Shown in pieces: positions 46,327 to 55,103 of a DNA stretch of 55,862 bases. The notes below the pieces were generated by a model that was not told the origin of the DNA, did not search any database, and was given only the letters and a program-made list of their open reading frames with translations. Origin of the DNA: Gammaproteobacteria bacterium. GTDB lineage: Bacteria; Pseudomonadota; Gammaproteobacteria; UBA6429; Thiohalophilaceae. Numbering within the stretch: the stretch's first letter is position 1; the number at the start of each line of letters is the position of its first letter. The stretch lies in assembly GCA_015491815.1 (NCBI GenBank), contig WFVC01000161.1:1-55862 (forward strand), read 5' to 3'. A program made the translations under genes and the position numbers.

Positions 46327-47748
46327 TTAATAGGGATATTGCGGTAAGGTATCTTCTGAATTTGAGATTGCAAAATCATCCATATAAATCCAGAAGTCAC
46401 ATGACAGACTTCGATCACGGCATGGATTGATTGTTGTTGGCATACGAATCATCTTGTGGCCACCAACTTCGTTAGCTGGAATCTGCCAGCTTAGATTAGG
46501 CGTGACACCATTAATCCATTCTGCTGTTTTTGTCCACTGTCCGCCCATAGGCTTTATCCACTGCTCATATGAAGGACTAACTGTTGAAGTATCAATATGT
46601 AATTTTACCAGCAACCAACGATTCGGCGTCATTTTTTCAGCAAGGCTGGTCTGACCTAATTTCCAGGTAGAATCGTCCGTTGGCCCAGTGTATCGCAGGT
46701 ATTCATAATCCGCCAAATGCATATACATCCCACTTGCTGCATCGCCTAACTCCTGCGAAAAGGGTTGATAACTGGCGGTACAACAGCCAAACAACCATAA
46801 CCCATCATGGCTTGGGTATGCGGATTTAGTCGGGTAAATAAATTTACCAGTGCGTCCAAACCCACTAATTTGGTCATTAATGTCATTGGGATCATCATAG
46901 TTGTTAATGTACATCCAGAACTGGAACCATACATTTCCCGGGATCTGACCAACACTACCACTTTCATCACCATACTGAAGATAAAAATCAGTCTGGGTAT
47001 CAAATGTCGAAGGCCGTCCTTCTATTGCTAACACATAGTCTGAGTTTCGTCCGGGGAAGGGACCAGAGTATCCTGGTATTTGATTCACAGTGTACATGTA
47101 ACCCGCATAGCTGCCGGTCAAATTAATTGCTTTCGCATTCGACCAACCATTAGCAAGAAATTTCTCACGTTCACCTAATCCATCATTTGAATCCCGCCGA
47201 ACTGAGTAGTTAAAATCATCGTAAAACAGGACACCATTGGGAACAATTACCTGACTATTATCCACTGACGAGCCAAATACATATATAGACCGGGTTGCTG
47301 TTTTAACTTCTCCATCACTACCCGTTGAAGTTAGCGTCACCGTAAATGTTCCAGCCTGACTATAGACATGTGACACGCTCTGGCCTGAAGCTGTTGCACC
47401 ATCGCCAAAATTCCATTGGTACCCATTATTGCCGCCACTGGCGCTTAGGCTTACTGTTAGTGAGGCCGGCCCACTGGTAGGATCTGCTGAAATAGAAATA
47501 GTGGTATTTGAAGGCGCAGGCACCGGCTCAGGTTCGGTATTCGCATCATCTGTGCTCGCTGCCGCCGCAGCGGGAACATTTTGACTATCTTCTGTATTGG
47601 TTTCTGCGCTGGTGGTGGTTAAAGAGGCAAACTGAGCATTTGCGCCAGTATCTGCTGATTCACCTCCACCGCAACCGGTTACCAGTACAGCAAATATCAC
47701 ACTCAAGCTTAATACTTTAGTATCTCTAATATATTGAAAATATTTCAT
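46327..47748 (-). CDS. Secreted PKD lipoprotein with unknown C-terminal domain
   Basis: 473 residues. Signal peptide with lipobox LVTGC (C26), an alanine/proline/threonine linker to about 80, a PKD domain at about 83-158 (YQWNFGDGATASG), then a C-terminal domain from about 172 to the end. The latter is shared almost completely with the protein at 48452, by eye about two thirds identical, including DFYLQYGD, GNVWFQFW, GCCTASYQP, LADYEY and LSCDFW. The fold could be a concanavalin-like carbohydrate-active one, but that is inference. ATG 47748. Divergent from its paralogue across a 703-base gap. Confidence 0.8.
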   Translation of the reverse strand: MKYFQYIRDTKVLSLSVIFAVLVTGCGGGESADTGANAQFASLTTTSAETNTEDSQNVPAAAAASTDDANTEPEPVPAPSNTTISISADPTSGPASLTVSLSASGGNNGYQWNFGDGATASGQSVSHVYSQAGTFTVTLTSTGSDGEVKTATRSIYVFGSSVDNSQVIVPNGVLFYDDFNYSVRRDSNDGLGEREKFLANGWSNAKAINLTGSYAGYMYTVNQIPGYSGPFPGRNSDYVLAIEGRPSTFDTQTDFYLQYGDESGSVGQIPGNVWFQFWMYINNYDDPNDINDQISGFGRTGKFIYPTKSAYPSHDGLWLFGCCTASYQPFSQELGDAASGMYMHLADYEYLRYTGPTDDSTWKLGQTSLAEKMTPNRWLLVKLHIDTSTVSPSYEQWIKPMGGQWTKTAEWINGVTPNLSWQIPANEVGGHKMIRMPTTINPCRDRSLSCDFWIYMDDFAISNSEDTLPQYPY

Positions 47749-48451
47749 TGTTTGTCTCTGCCTCAAAATGCTTGATTCGTGCGATTATTGTCGTATATTT
47801 GCGCCCACTTGATTAGCAGCGCTTAACCGAAACGTGATCCAGTTCCCACCCCACCAGAAATAGTGTGACGATATTGACAATGAACGGGAAAACACCGGTA
47901 TTAAACGGCTATAAAATAAGAATATACTTATATAGGATTTACTTATTATTCAGACTTATTAGTTTTCGCCTCAAATCCTCTTTCATTCGCTAATTGAGCC
48001 ATAAACACGCGACCTCAGAATCAACTTTTTATACGTTGGTATCCATATTATGAGCAGTAGTCCATCGATATATCGTATAACCGCCACTATTATATCCAAC
48101 CATTGAATCTCTTGCACCTCATCCAGACAATACAAAGAGACACAGATTCAATCTCTCGTTACCCCCCCCACCTAAACTATATGCTGAATCAGGCTCGGTG
48201 GATAAACAGGATCATAACATCAGGCGCCCTGCGCCTATGTATAATTTCTGGAACATACCTAAGCAGTAATATCCAAACAAATTTACACAATACAGTGTTA
48301 TTTCTGCTGGAGTTTAAGATTTGCTACTTCACAGGCTTTGAGTCGTTTCTATCACCTGCGATGGAATATGATAAAATGTAATACTGAAATACACAGACAT
48401 CTACACATACGATAATAATTGTTACCATGTGTCTCTGGTGAGGAGAAACAA
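47749..48451. other. Gap between the divergent paralogues
   Basis: 703 bases, AT-rich. It must contain divergent promoters for both secreted paralogues, but no convincing -35/-10 pair or sigma-54 element could be assigned. A short poly-C stretch lies near 48168. No gene recognised; the 48103 frame lacks a ribosome site. Confidence 0.55.
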
Positions 48452-49456
48452 ATGCAATTCAAAATTATTAAACCATTATTGAGCATAATATTATACTGCG
48501 GCATTCTAACCACAGAAGCATCAGAAACGATGTATAAACAGGGGTTCAAAAAGAAGCCAATTTTTTTTGATGACTTTGAATATATTGTTACTCGAGATGG
48601 AACAAAAGGTAAACATAATTTTATTGACAAGGGCGGCTGGTCTAAAGTTAAGGCAATAAATATAATGGGCCGACATGCCGGTTATTTATATACAACAACA
48701 AAAATACCTGGATATACCGGGAACTTCCCGGGGAAACACTCCAAACATGTATTGGCTATCGAAAGCAAATCGTCTTCCTTAAATACACAAACCGATTTTT
48801 ATTTACAATACGGCGATAGTCATTCAAATACCGAACAGGTTCCTGGTAATGTATGGTTCCAATTCTGGCTCTATATTAACAATTATAATGATCCCAAAAA
48901 TCTAAATTCACAAATAAGTCATTTTCCAAGAAAAGGGAAATTTATATATCCATCAAAAAGTAAGTATCCCAGTCATGATTCATTATGGTTATTAGGTTGT
49001 TGCACCGCCAGCTACCAACCCTATTCAGATGAACTTGGTGATGCCGCTTCCAGGATATACTTTCATCTTGCGGATTACGAATATATAAAATACACCGGTA
49101 AAACCAGAGACACGATATGGAAGCTAGGTCAAACAAATTTGAATGAATACTTAAAACCAAATGAATGGACGCTGGTAAAAATACACATCGACACCTCAAC
49201 TGAGTCAGGTAAATTTGAGCAATGGTTAAAACCCGAAGGTAAAAAATGGACAAAAGTTGCAGAATGGATAGATGGAAAAACACCTAATTTCAAGTGGAGA
49301 ATTCCACCGTCTGAAGTTGGCGGACATAAAATGTTTCGTATGCCAACTACACTAAATCCTTGCATGGATCGTAGTTTAAGTTGTGATTTCTGGTTGTACA
49401 TGGATGACTTCGTTATGGCGGATTCAGAAGAGGCACTACCCGATTATCCCCAATAG
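48452..49456 (+). CDS. Secreted paralogue of the PKD lipoprotein C-terminal domain
   Basis: 334 residues: signal peptide (about 1-23), short linker, then only the domain shared with 46327-47748. Conserved cysteines sit in GCCTASYQP and NPCMDRSLSCDFW. No PKD domain and no lipobox, so likely soluble and secreted. Strong GAGGAG precedes the ATG. The coding sequence is more AT-rich than the lipoprotein gene. I do not recognise the domain; a polysaccharide-binding or -cleaving role is inferred only from neighbours. Confidence 0.8.
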   Translation: MQFKIIKPLLSIILYCGILTTEASETMYKQGFKKKPIFFDDFEYIVTRDGTKGKHNFIDKGGWSKVKAINIMGRHAGYLYTTTKIPGYTGNFPGKHSKHVLAIESKSSSLNTQTDFYLQYGDSHSNTEQVPGNVWFQFWLYINNYNDPKNLNSQISHFPRKGKFIYPSKSKYPSHDSLWLLGCCTASYQPYSDELGDAASRIYFHLADYEYIKYTGKTRDTIWKLGQTNLNEYLKPNEWTLVKIHIDTSTESGKFEQWLKPEGKKWTKVAEWIDGKTPNFKWRIPPSEVGGHKMFRMPTTLNPCMDRSLSCDFWLYMDDFVMADSEEALPDYPQ

Positions 49457-49620
49457 ATTGCCTTAATTAAAAATCTCCAATGGCATAACCATGATGATGT
49501 CTTTTTTGCTACGAAGCTCAAGATGATAGCAACTATGACTAGTGTCAGATATTACCCAAGCTCCATTTCAACTATAATGATAGTGATAAAACTGTATTTT
49601 AAGCCTGAGGAAATGGATAA

Positions 49621-50859
49621 ATGAATATCCTGTGGATTTCACATAATGTCCCATACCCGCCAAAAACGGGTGTATTACAACGTAACTATAATCTTTTGCG
49701 CGAAGCTTCTAAAGCTGGAAATATATATTTGCTAGCAATCCTTCAGGAAGGAATTTTACCCGTTGACTATGATTTAGATGAGGCGAGAAATGAGCTTGGT
49801 AAATTATGCAAACATATTGATGTCATAACATTAACTTCAGAAACATCACGACTCGCACTATATTTTCTGGCGCTGAAAAGCCTTTTTACTCAGGATCCTT
49901 TAAGTGTCAACTGTGTAAAATCATCACAGTTAAGAAGTAAATTAAGGGAGATTTCCTCTGAGGTGAATTTTGATATTGCTCACTTTGATACAATTGGACT
50001 TGCAACCTATTTTAACGATGTCAATTCTACTTTTAAAATACTTAATCACCATAATATTGAATCACATTTACTTCAAAGAAGAACAGACATTGAAACCAAT
50101 ATAATAAAAAGATTTTATTATGGACAGGAAGCAAGCAAATTAAAAAAATATGAAACAAATATCGCCTCTAAATTTGACATTAATTTTACAGTTTCTGACA
50201 TTGACAAAGACAGGCTTCTTGATATAGCGCCTGATTCTAGAGTTGAGATAATTGCCAATGGCGTGGATATAAACTATTTCACCCCTGATACGTCTGATAT
50301 TGTTCAAGGAAGCCTAATAATGGTTAGTGGAATGAACTGGTATCCAAACAGGGATGCAGTAATTTATATGCAGGAAAAAATCTGGCCCTTATTGATAAAA
50401 AGACACCCCGATGTTTCCTGGGTGGTAGTTGGCGCATCGCCACCACAGCAGCTACTGGATCTTGCAAATGAAGATAAACGCATAACCGTTACCGGGTTCG
50501 TTGATGATGTGCGCCCATATCTTAAAAAAGCGCACATTTATCTTTGTCCTATGCGAGATGGAGGGGGAACTCGCCTTAAAATTTTAGATGCATTATCTAT
50601 GGCAAAGCCAATTGTATCAACAACGATCGGATATGAAGGTATTGATGTGACTGCAGAGGAAAATGCACTATTTGCAAATACCCCTGAAGAATTTGTAAAT
50701 CAAATTGGCAGACTTTTAGAAGATAGAAATTTGTGCGCTCAAATTGGCAATAATGGACGAAAATTCGTAATTGAAAAATTCTCCTGGGATGTAATTGGAA
50801 AAAAACTTTCCCATATATATAACAATTTATTAGATAAATCTGGAAAAAATGATGAGTAG
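49621..50859 (+). CDS. GT4-type glycosyltransferase
   Basis: 412 residues, GT-B fold. N-terminal MNILWISHNVPYPPKTGVLQ, then ANGVDINYF in the hinge and the donor-site block RDGGGTRLKILDALSMAKPI with EGIDV downstream. It transfers a nucleotide-activated sugar during surface polysaccharide assembly. GAGGAAA upstream; overlaps the CapA-like gene by 11 bases. Sugar specificity unknown. Confidence 0.88.
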   Translation: MNILWISHNVPYPPKTGVLQRNYNLLREASKAGNIYLLAILQEGILPVDYDLDEARNELGKLCKHIDVITLTSETSRLALYFLALKSLFTQDPLSVNCVKSSQLRSKLREISSEVNFDIAHFDTIGLATYFNDVNSTFKILNHHNIESHLLQRRTDIETNIIKRFYYGQEASKLKKYETNIASKFDINFTVSDIDKDRLLDIAPDSRVEIIANGVDINYFTPDTSDIVQGSLIMVSGMNWYPNRDAVIYMQEKIWPLLIKRHPDVSWVVVGASPPQQLLDLANEDKRITVTGFVDDVRPYLKKAHIYLCPMRDGGGTRLKILDALSMAKPIVSTTIGYEGIDVTAEENALFANTPEEFVNQIGRLLEDRNLCAQIGNNGRKFVIEKFSWDVIGKKLSHIYNNLLDKSGKNDE

Positions 50860-51973
50860 TCCCAGCATCCAATTTTCTGCCGTAGGTGATATATCATTAG
50901 GTGACCATCCTTTATGTGCTGGGATTGGTACGCAAAGCAAAATAAACAATAAAACACCCGATTATCCGTTTAATAAAATACGAAACGAACTTCACAAAGC
51001 GGAAATTCTTTTTGGGAATTTAGAATGCACATTAAGTGAAGCTGGAAAAAATCCCCTTGATTACCATTCCGTACAAATGCGGGGATCACCATCCAATTTA
51101 TCAGGCCTGATTAACGCAGGCTTTAATATTATGAACATGGCTAACAACCATTCAATGCAACATGGGGAAACTCCGTTCATTGAAACCGTCAAAATGCTGG
51201 AAAAAAATAATATAAAACCATGTGGAGTAAATTTTAAAAATTTTAGAAAAGGGATCCCTGTAACTCTAACTGTTAATGAAATTACGGTTTCATTTATCGG
51301 TTATTCACTACGACCTCGCCAATATTTCGAATCACATCCTCTGTATTCCGAAGGATATATTGACGAGATCACAAAAGATATCCAAAACATACGTGATAAA
51401 ACTGATGTTTTGATTATTTCACTTCATTGGGGCGATGAATTTATTGAACGCCCTTCTCCAGAAGAAATAATGCTCGCAAGAAACATAATTGATGCAGGCG
51501 CAGATTTAATTCTTGGCCATCATCCACATGTTGTGAGAGGCATCGAAAAATATAATAATGGTTATATTGTTTACAGCCTTGGTAATTTTGTATGTGACAT
51601 GCTCTGGGATGATTCCCTTAGGGAAAGTTTTATTTTCTCTTGCTCTCTATCAAAGGATGGCATTAAGAATATCCAAATAACACCTGTTTTTATTAATAAA
51701 AACTTCCAGCCAGAGGTGCTTACAGGGAAAGCAGCAGATCTGCTGATTAAAAAAATCAACAAGCTTTCACACGAGTTGCAAAATAATGAATTAAAGGATT
51801 TCGACATCCAATCTAAAATATATAAACAAGATGCTGATAGTGTTTTAAAATTGATAAGAAGAAAATCTCAATTATTCTTTCTTAGTCGAATATGGAGCTA
51901 TCCTAAATTTATTCTTTTCCAACAAATAAAAAATTACCTACGAAACAGATTGATGGAAATTCAGGAAAAATAG
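50849..51973 (+). CDS. CapA-family (PGA_cap) metallophosphatase-like protein
   Basis: 374 residues. Metallophosphatase-type motifs: SAVGDISLGDH, FGNLECTL, NMANNHSMQHG, SLHWGDEF, GHHPHVVRG and YSLGNFVCD. CapA was first known in poly-gamma-glutamate capsule synthesis, but family members accompany many polysaccharide clusters. The C-terminal 80 residues are basic and helical. No signal peptide seen, so probably inner-face or unanchored. Confidence 0.85.
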   Translation: MMSSPSIQFSAVGDISLGDHPLCAGIGTQSKINNKTPDYPFNKIRNELHKAEILFGNLECTLSEAGKNPLDYHSVQMRGSPSNLSGLINAGFNIMNMANNHSMQHGETPFIETVKMLEKNNIKPCGVNFKNFRKGIPVTLTVNEITVSFIGYSLRPRQYFESHPLYSEGYIDEITKDIQNIRDKTDVLIISLHWGDEFIERPSPEEIMLARNIIDAGADLILGHHPHVVRGIEKYNNGYIVYSLGNFVCDMLWDDSLRESFIFSCSLSKDGIKNIQITPVFINKNFQPEVLTGKAADLLIKKINKLSHELQNNELKDFDIQSKIYKQDADSVLKLIRRKSQLFFLSRIWSYPKFILFQQIKNYLRNRLMEIQEK

Positions 51974-52023
51974 GGATTCCATATTTAATCACCTTAAACT
52001 CACCAACATATACAGATTGAAAA

Positions 52024-52722
52024 ATGACAACCATTAAATTTTTTATAACATTAATAACAATGATTACTGTTTTTATATCTAATTGCTATGCAAGCAATGA
52101 AAATATTCATCAAAATAAAAATGATAGCATTATTATAGTTGGCGCATCATATGCGCACGGATGGAAGATAAAAAGCATCGCTGGTTTAAAAGTTATTAAC
52201 GTAAGCATAGGTGGTGCAGAGACAAATGAGATGCTATCACGTTTCAATAAAGATGTGATTGAACGAAAACCGAAAGCTGTAATTATATGGGGGTTTATTA
52301 ATGACATATTTCGATCAAAGCCTGATCAGGTTCAGTCAAAACTTACAACTACCAAAAATAATATACTAATGATGATTGATCGCGCTCAAAACGCCGGAAT
52401 TATTCCAATACTGGCAACGGAACTTACAATTACATCAAGAGATTCATTTACCGAATATATTGCAGGTTTTCTAGGAAAAATACTGGGGAAAAAAAGCTAC
52501 CAGAATTATGTAAATAATTTGGTTATGGAAACTGATAACTGGTTGGAAAATATCGCCCGAAAACGAGGCCTTCTTCTCCTCGACTTTCAAGCTGAACTCT
52601 CTGATGACAATGGTATACGTTTGCGCAAGTATGCAACAAGTGATGGTAGCCATGTTTCACAAGAAGCATATCAAGTGTTATCAGATTATGTCGCTAACCT
52701 TAAGTTATCACGGACAAAATAA
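52024..52722 (+). CDS. Secreted SGNH/GDSL-family hydrolase
   Basis: 232 residues with a signal peptide (VFISNCYAS near 17-24). Block I is GAS (S42 nucleophile), block II glycine in SIGGAE, block III asparagine in GFIND (N93), and block V DGSH with D207 and H210. All catalytic positions are kept. Such enzymes often remove or add acetyl groups on exported polysaccharide. Between CapA-like and pectate-lyase-like genes. Confidence 0.85.
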   Translation: MTTIKFFITLITMITVFISNCYASNENIHQNKNDSIIIVGASYAHGWKIKSIAGLKVINVSIGGAETNEMLSRFNKDVIERKPKAVIIWGFINDIFRSKPDQVQSKLTTTKNNILMMIDRAQNAGIIPILATELTITSRDSFTEYIAGFLGKILGKKSYQNYVNNLVMETDNWLENIARKRGLLLLDFQAELSDDNGIRLRKYATSDGSHVSQEAYQVLSDYVANLKLSRTK

Positions 52723-52733
52723 TAATACTGTTA

Positions 52734-54086
52734 ATGTTTATAATATCTTCTATTAGATTTTTACTGCTAATTACTCTGATTATTTTATGTAATCCTGCGG
52801 CTAATGCTTCACTTATTTCTTTTCCTGGAGCCGAAGGTTTCGGTGCAATTTCAATTGGTGGGCGTGGTGGTCGCATTATCAGGGTATCTAACCTCAATCC
52901 GGATGGTCCGGGAAGTTTTCAGGCCGCCTGCGAAGCCTCTGGCCCACGGATAGTCATATTTGAAGTATCGGGAGTAATTAGGGGAAATATTTCTATTAGA
53001 GATTCGAATATAACGATTGCCGGCCAGACTGCACCGTCACCGGGGATCACACTGGAAGGTCGTCTTTTTTCATGGCCCAAAAACGATGTTGATCGCCTTC
53101 ATGATATAATAATTCGTTTTTTAAGAATACGACCAGCGCCTAGCACTGGGCACAATGGTGATGCGCTGCAATTACCGAATACAGAACGGGTCATGCTCGA
53201 TCACCTCTCATTGTCCTGGGCTAATGATGAGGTCATTGATATTATTTACTCATCCGAGGTCACCTTGCAGTGGTCTACAATTGAGGAATCAGATCCGAGA
53301 GGACATGGAAAAGGCGTTCCTCATAATTACGCAGTTTTAAGCGCATATCCAGGTAGTGGTAATATTACCTTCCATCACAATTTATTTGCCAATCATTCAA
53401 GGCGGATACCTTCATTGACACCAGAAACACCAGGTAAATATGACGATTTTCGTAATAATCTAATTTACAATTTTCGAGAAGGACTGGGACATGATGGACA
53501 CAAACCTGTCGCCGGAATTAATCTAATTGGTAATTATTATAAACGTGGTTCGGAATCCTGGACAGTGACGCCTTTTAGTTTTTCAGAGGATGGACATTAT
53601 TATCTGCATGATAACTACCTTGAGGGTTATGGATCTCTTGGACAGCCTGAGCATAAATATAAAATTTGGCCTCTTTGGTTAAAGTTTCGACGAAATGGCG
53701 CGTTTCATAACAAGCCATTTCCTGTCGCAAAAGTTAATACAGAAACTGCAAAAAATTCATACCATAGTATATTAAAACTTGCAGGTGTATTCCCTCGAGA
53801 CCGTGTAACCAAAAGGACTATTAATGAAATAGAAACTGGAAAAGGAAGCTGGAGACGCAACGCACCAGATAATCCAGATGATGCCTGGTATCTAAAAGGT
53901 CTACCTGTAGAAAAATTAGCAATTGATAGTGACAAAGATGGTATTCCCGATGTATGGGAAACAAGCAACCATCTGGACAAGAATGATCCTAACGATTATG
54001 GAAGAATTATGAAATCAGGGTATACTGCTATTGAAGAATATATCAATGATCGTGCACTTGAGTTAATAAACAGATATAGTAATTAA
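52734..54086 (+). CDS. Pectate-lyase-like secreted beta-helix protein
   Basis: 450 residues. Signal peptide ends PAANA (about 25). FPGAEGFGAISIGGRGG and GSFQAACEASGPRIVIFEVS are typical of bacterial pectate-lyase-like right-handed helices, followed by NITIAGQTAPSPGITLEG and several beta-helix coils. Near residues 400-425 is a calcium-binding TSP3-like stretch (DSDKDGIPDVWE). Likely a lyase acting on an acidic polysaccharide outside the cell; whether on the own product or a foreign one is unknown. Its stop overlaps that of the convergent sulfotransferase in a shared TTAA. Confidence 0.85.
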   Translation: MFIISSIRFLLLITLIILCNPAANASLISFPGAEGFGAISIGGRGGRIIRVSNLNPDGPGSFQAACEASGPRIVIFEVSGVIRGNISIRDSNITIAGQTAPSPGITLEGRLFSWPKNDVDRLHDIIIRFLRIRPAPSTGHNGDALQLPNTERVMLDHLSLSWANDEVIDIIYSSEVTLQWSTIEESDPRGHGKGVPHNYAVLSAYPGSGNITFHHNLFANHSRRIPSLTPETPGKYDDFRNNLIYNFREGLGHDGHKPVAGINLIGNYYKRGSESWTVTPFSFSEDGHYYLHDNYLEGYGSLGQPEHKYKIWPLWLKFRRNGAFHNKPFPVAKVNTETAKNSYHSILKLAGVFPRDRVTKRTINEIETGKGSWRRNAPDNPDDAWYLKGLPVEKLAIDSDKDGIPDVWETSNHLDKNDPNDYGRIMKSGYTAIEEYINDRALELINRYSN

Positions 54087-55084
54087 TAATTTTGATCCCA
54101 TTTTAGGGTTGTATCGTCATGAAGATAACGGGCATTTGCAAAATAATTATTATATGTGTATGCATCAATCTTAAATAAATCCATTATCTCAAAACACCGC
54201 TCTTCTTCTCCATCGTTTATTGTATTTTTCCATTTTGTAAACATCTTTATTCTACGTCTTTCTGTGTCCCTGTCCTGAAGGATTTTTTTAGTATGAGTTC
54301 CTGACATATCTATATTTACAGATGGAACGTCAACTGCTTTTAACATTAAATCTTCGCGTTCAAGCTCAAGTTTATCAGCCATAACATGGCAAACAGTATA
54401 AGGTTTTAACAACAGCTCTTCATATGTTACAAACAACCAATCGGTTGTATCCGAATACTTTAGTGGAAGTATATTTTCCAAACACCACGCAATTACCCCT
54501 TGCTCTAATTTGCTACCGGTCTCACATATATTTTTAATTTTAATAATTTTCTCCGGCGTTAGATATTTTTTAGTATAAAAATCAGAATTCAAATACAGAT
54601 CAAGACGTGGTAGAACATTCCGAGACAAAGAAGTAGGTATTGGGTGCCTTAATAAGTACAATATCTGACCATTACATTTCTCTTTTATCGGATTAATTAA
54701 GTGTTCCAACTCATGTATTTTAAATACAATACGTTTAGTGTAAAAATTCCAATATTTTCTAAAAGGTGTTGGATTCATCACTCCTATTTTATTATTTGAA
54801 AGTTCTCGCAAATACTGGATTATATCTTCTTCACGTTCAGCCTCTGGCATCAAGTCTTCCCATTTTTTAAACCTTGAAACCTTTTGCACATTAGGTCGCC
54901 TGACACTGAATGGTTCATCATAGTATTTCATGCCAGGTTGTGAAGATAATATTTCCATGACCCATGTAGATCCCCCTCGCGGTGTTGCGAACAAAAATAT
55001 ATTTTTTTTATCACCTTGATGATGAATGTTTGAAAAAGCTCTTATTAAGCCTTTGAAACTTTCACCAAAATTTGACGTCGACAT
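54083..55084 (-). CDS. Sulfotransferase family protein
   Basis: 333 residues from ATG 55084 (GGAAGG upstream); ATG 55111 overlapping the flippase stop (ATGACTAA) is an alternative. The PAPS 5'-phosphosulfate loop TPRGGSTW (34-41) and the 3'-phosphate motif YLLRHPIPTSLSR are present. It would transfer sulfate from PAPS to a sugar, probably of the exported polysaccharide. AT-rich. Downstream of the flippase. Confidence 0.85.
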   Translation of the reverse strand: MSTSNFGESFKGLIRAFSNIHHQGDKKNIFLFATPRGGSTWVMEILSSQPGMKYYDEPFSVRRPNVQKVSRFKKWEDLMPEAEREEDIIQYLRELSNNKIGVMNPTPFRKYWNFYTKRIVFKIHELEHLINPIKEKCNGQILYLLRHPIPTSLSRNVLPRLDLYLNSDFYTKKYLTPEKIIKIKNICETGSKLEQGVIAWCLENILPLKYSDTTDWLFVTYEELLLKPYTVCHVMADKLELEREDLMLKAVDVPSVNIDMSGTHTKKILQDRDTERRRIKMFTKWKNTINDGEEERCFEIMDLFKIDAYTYNNYFANARYLHDDTTLKWDQNY

Positions 55085-55103
55085 AAATCCTTCCAGATAA
55101 TTA

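Noticed and set aside
48103-48381. 92-codon frame between the secreted paralogues
   Set aside because: No ribosome site, no recognisable protein features, overlaps the probable promoter region.
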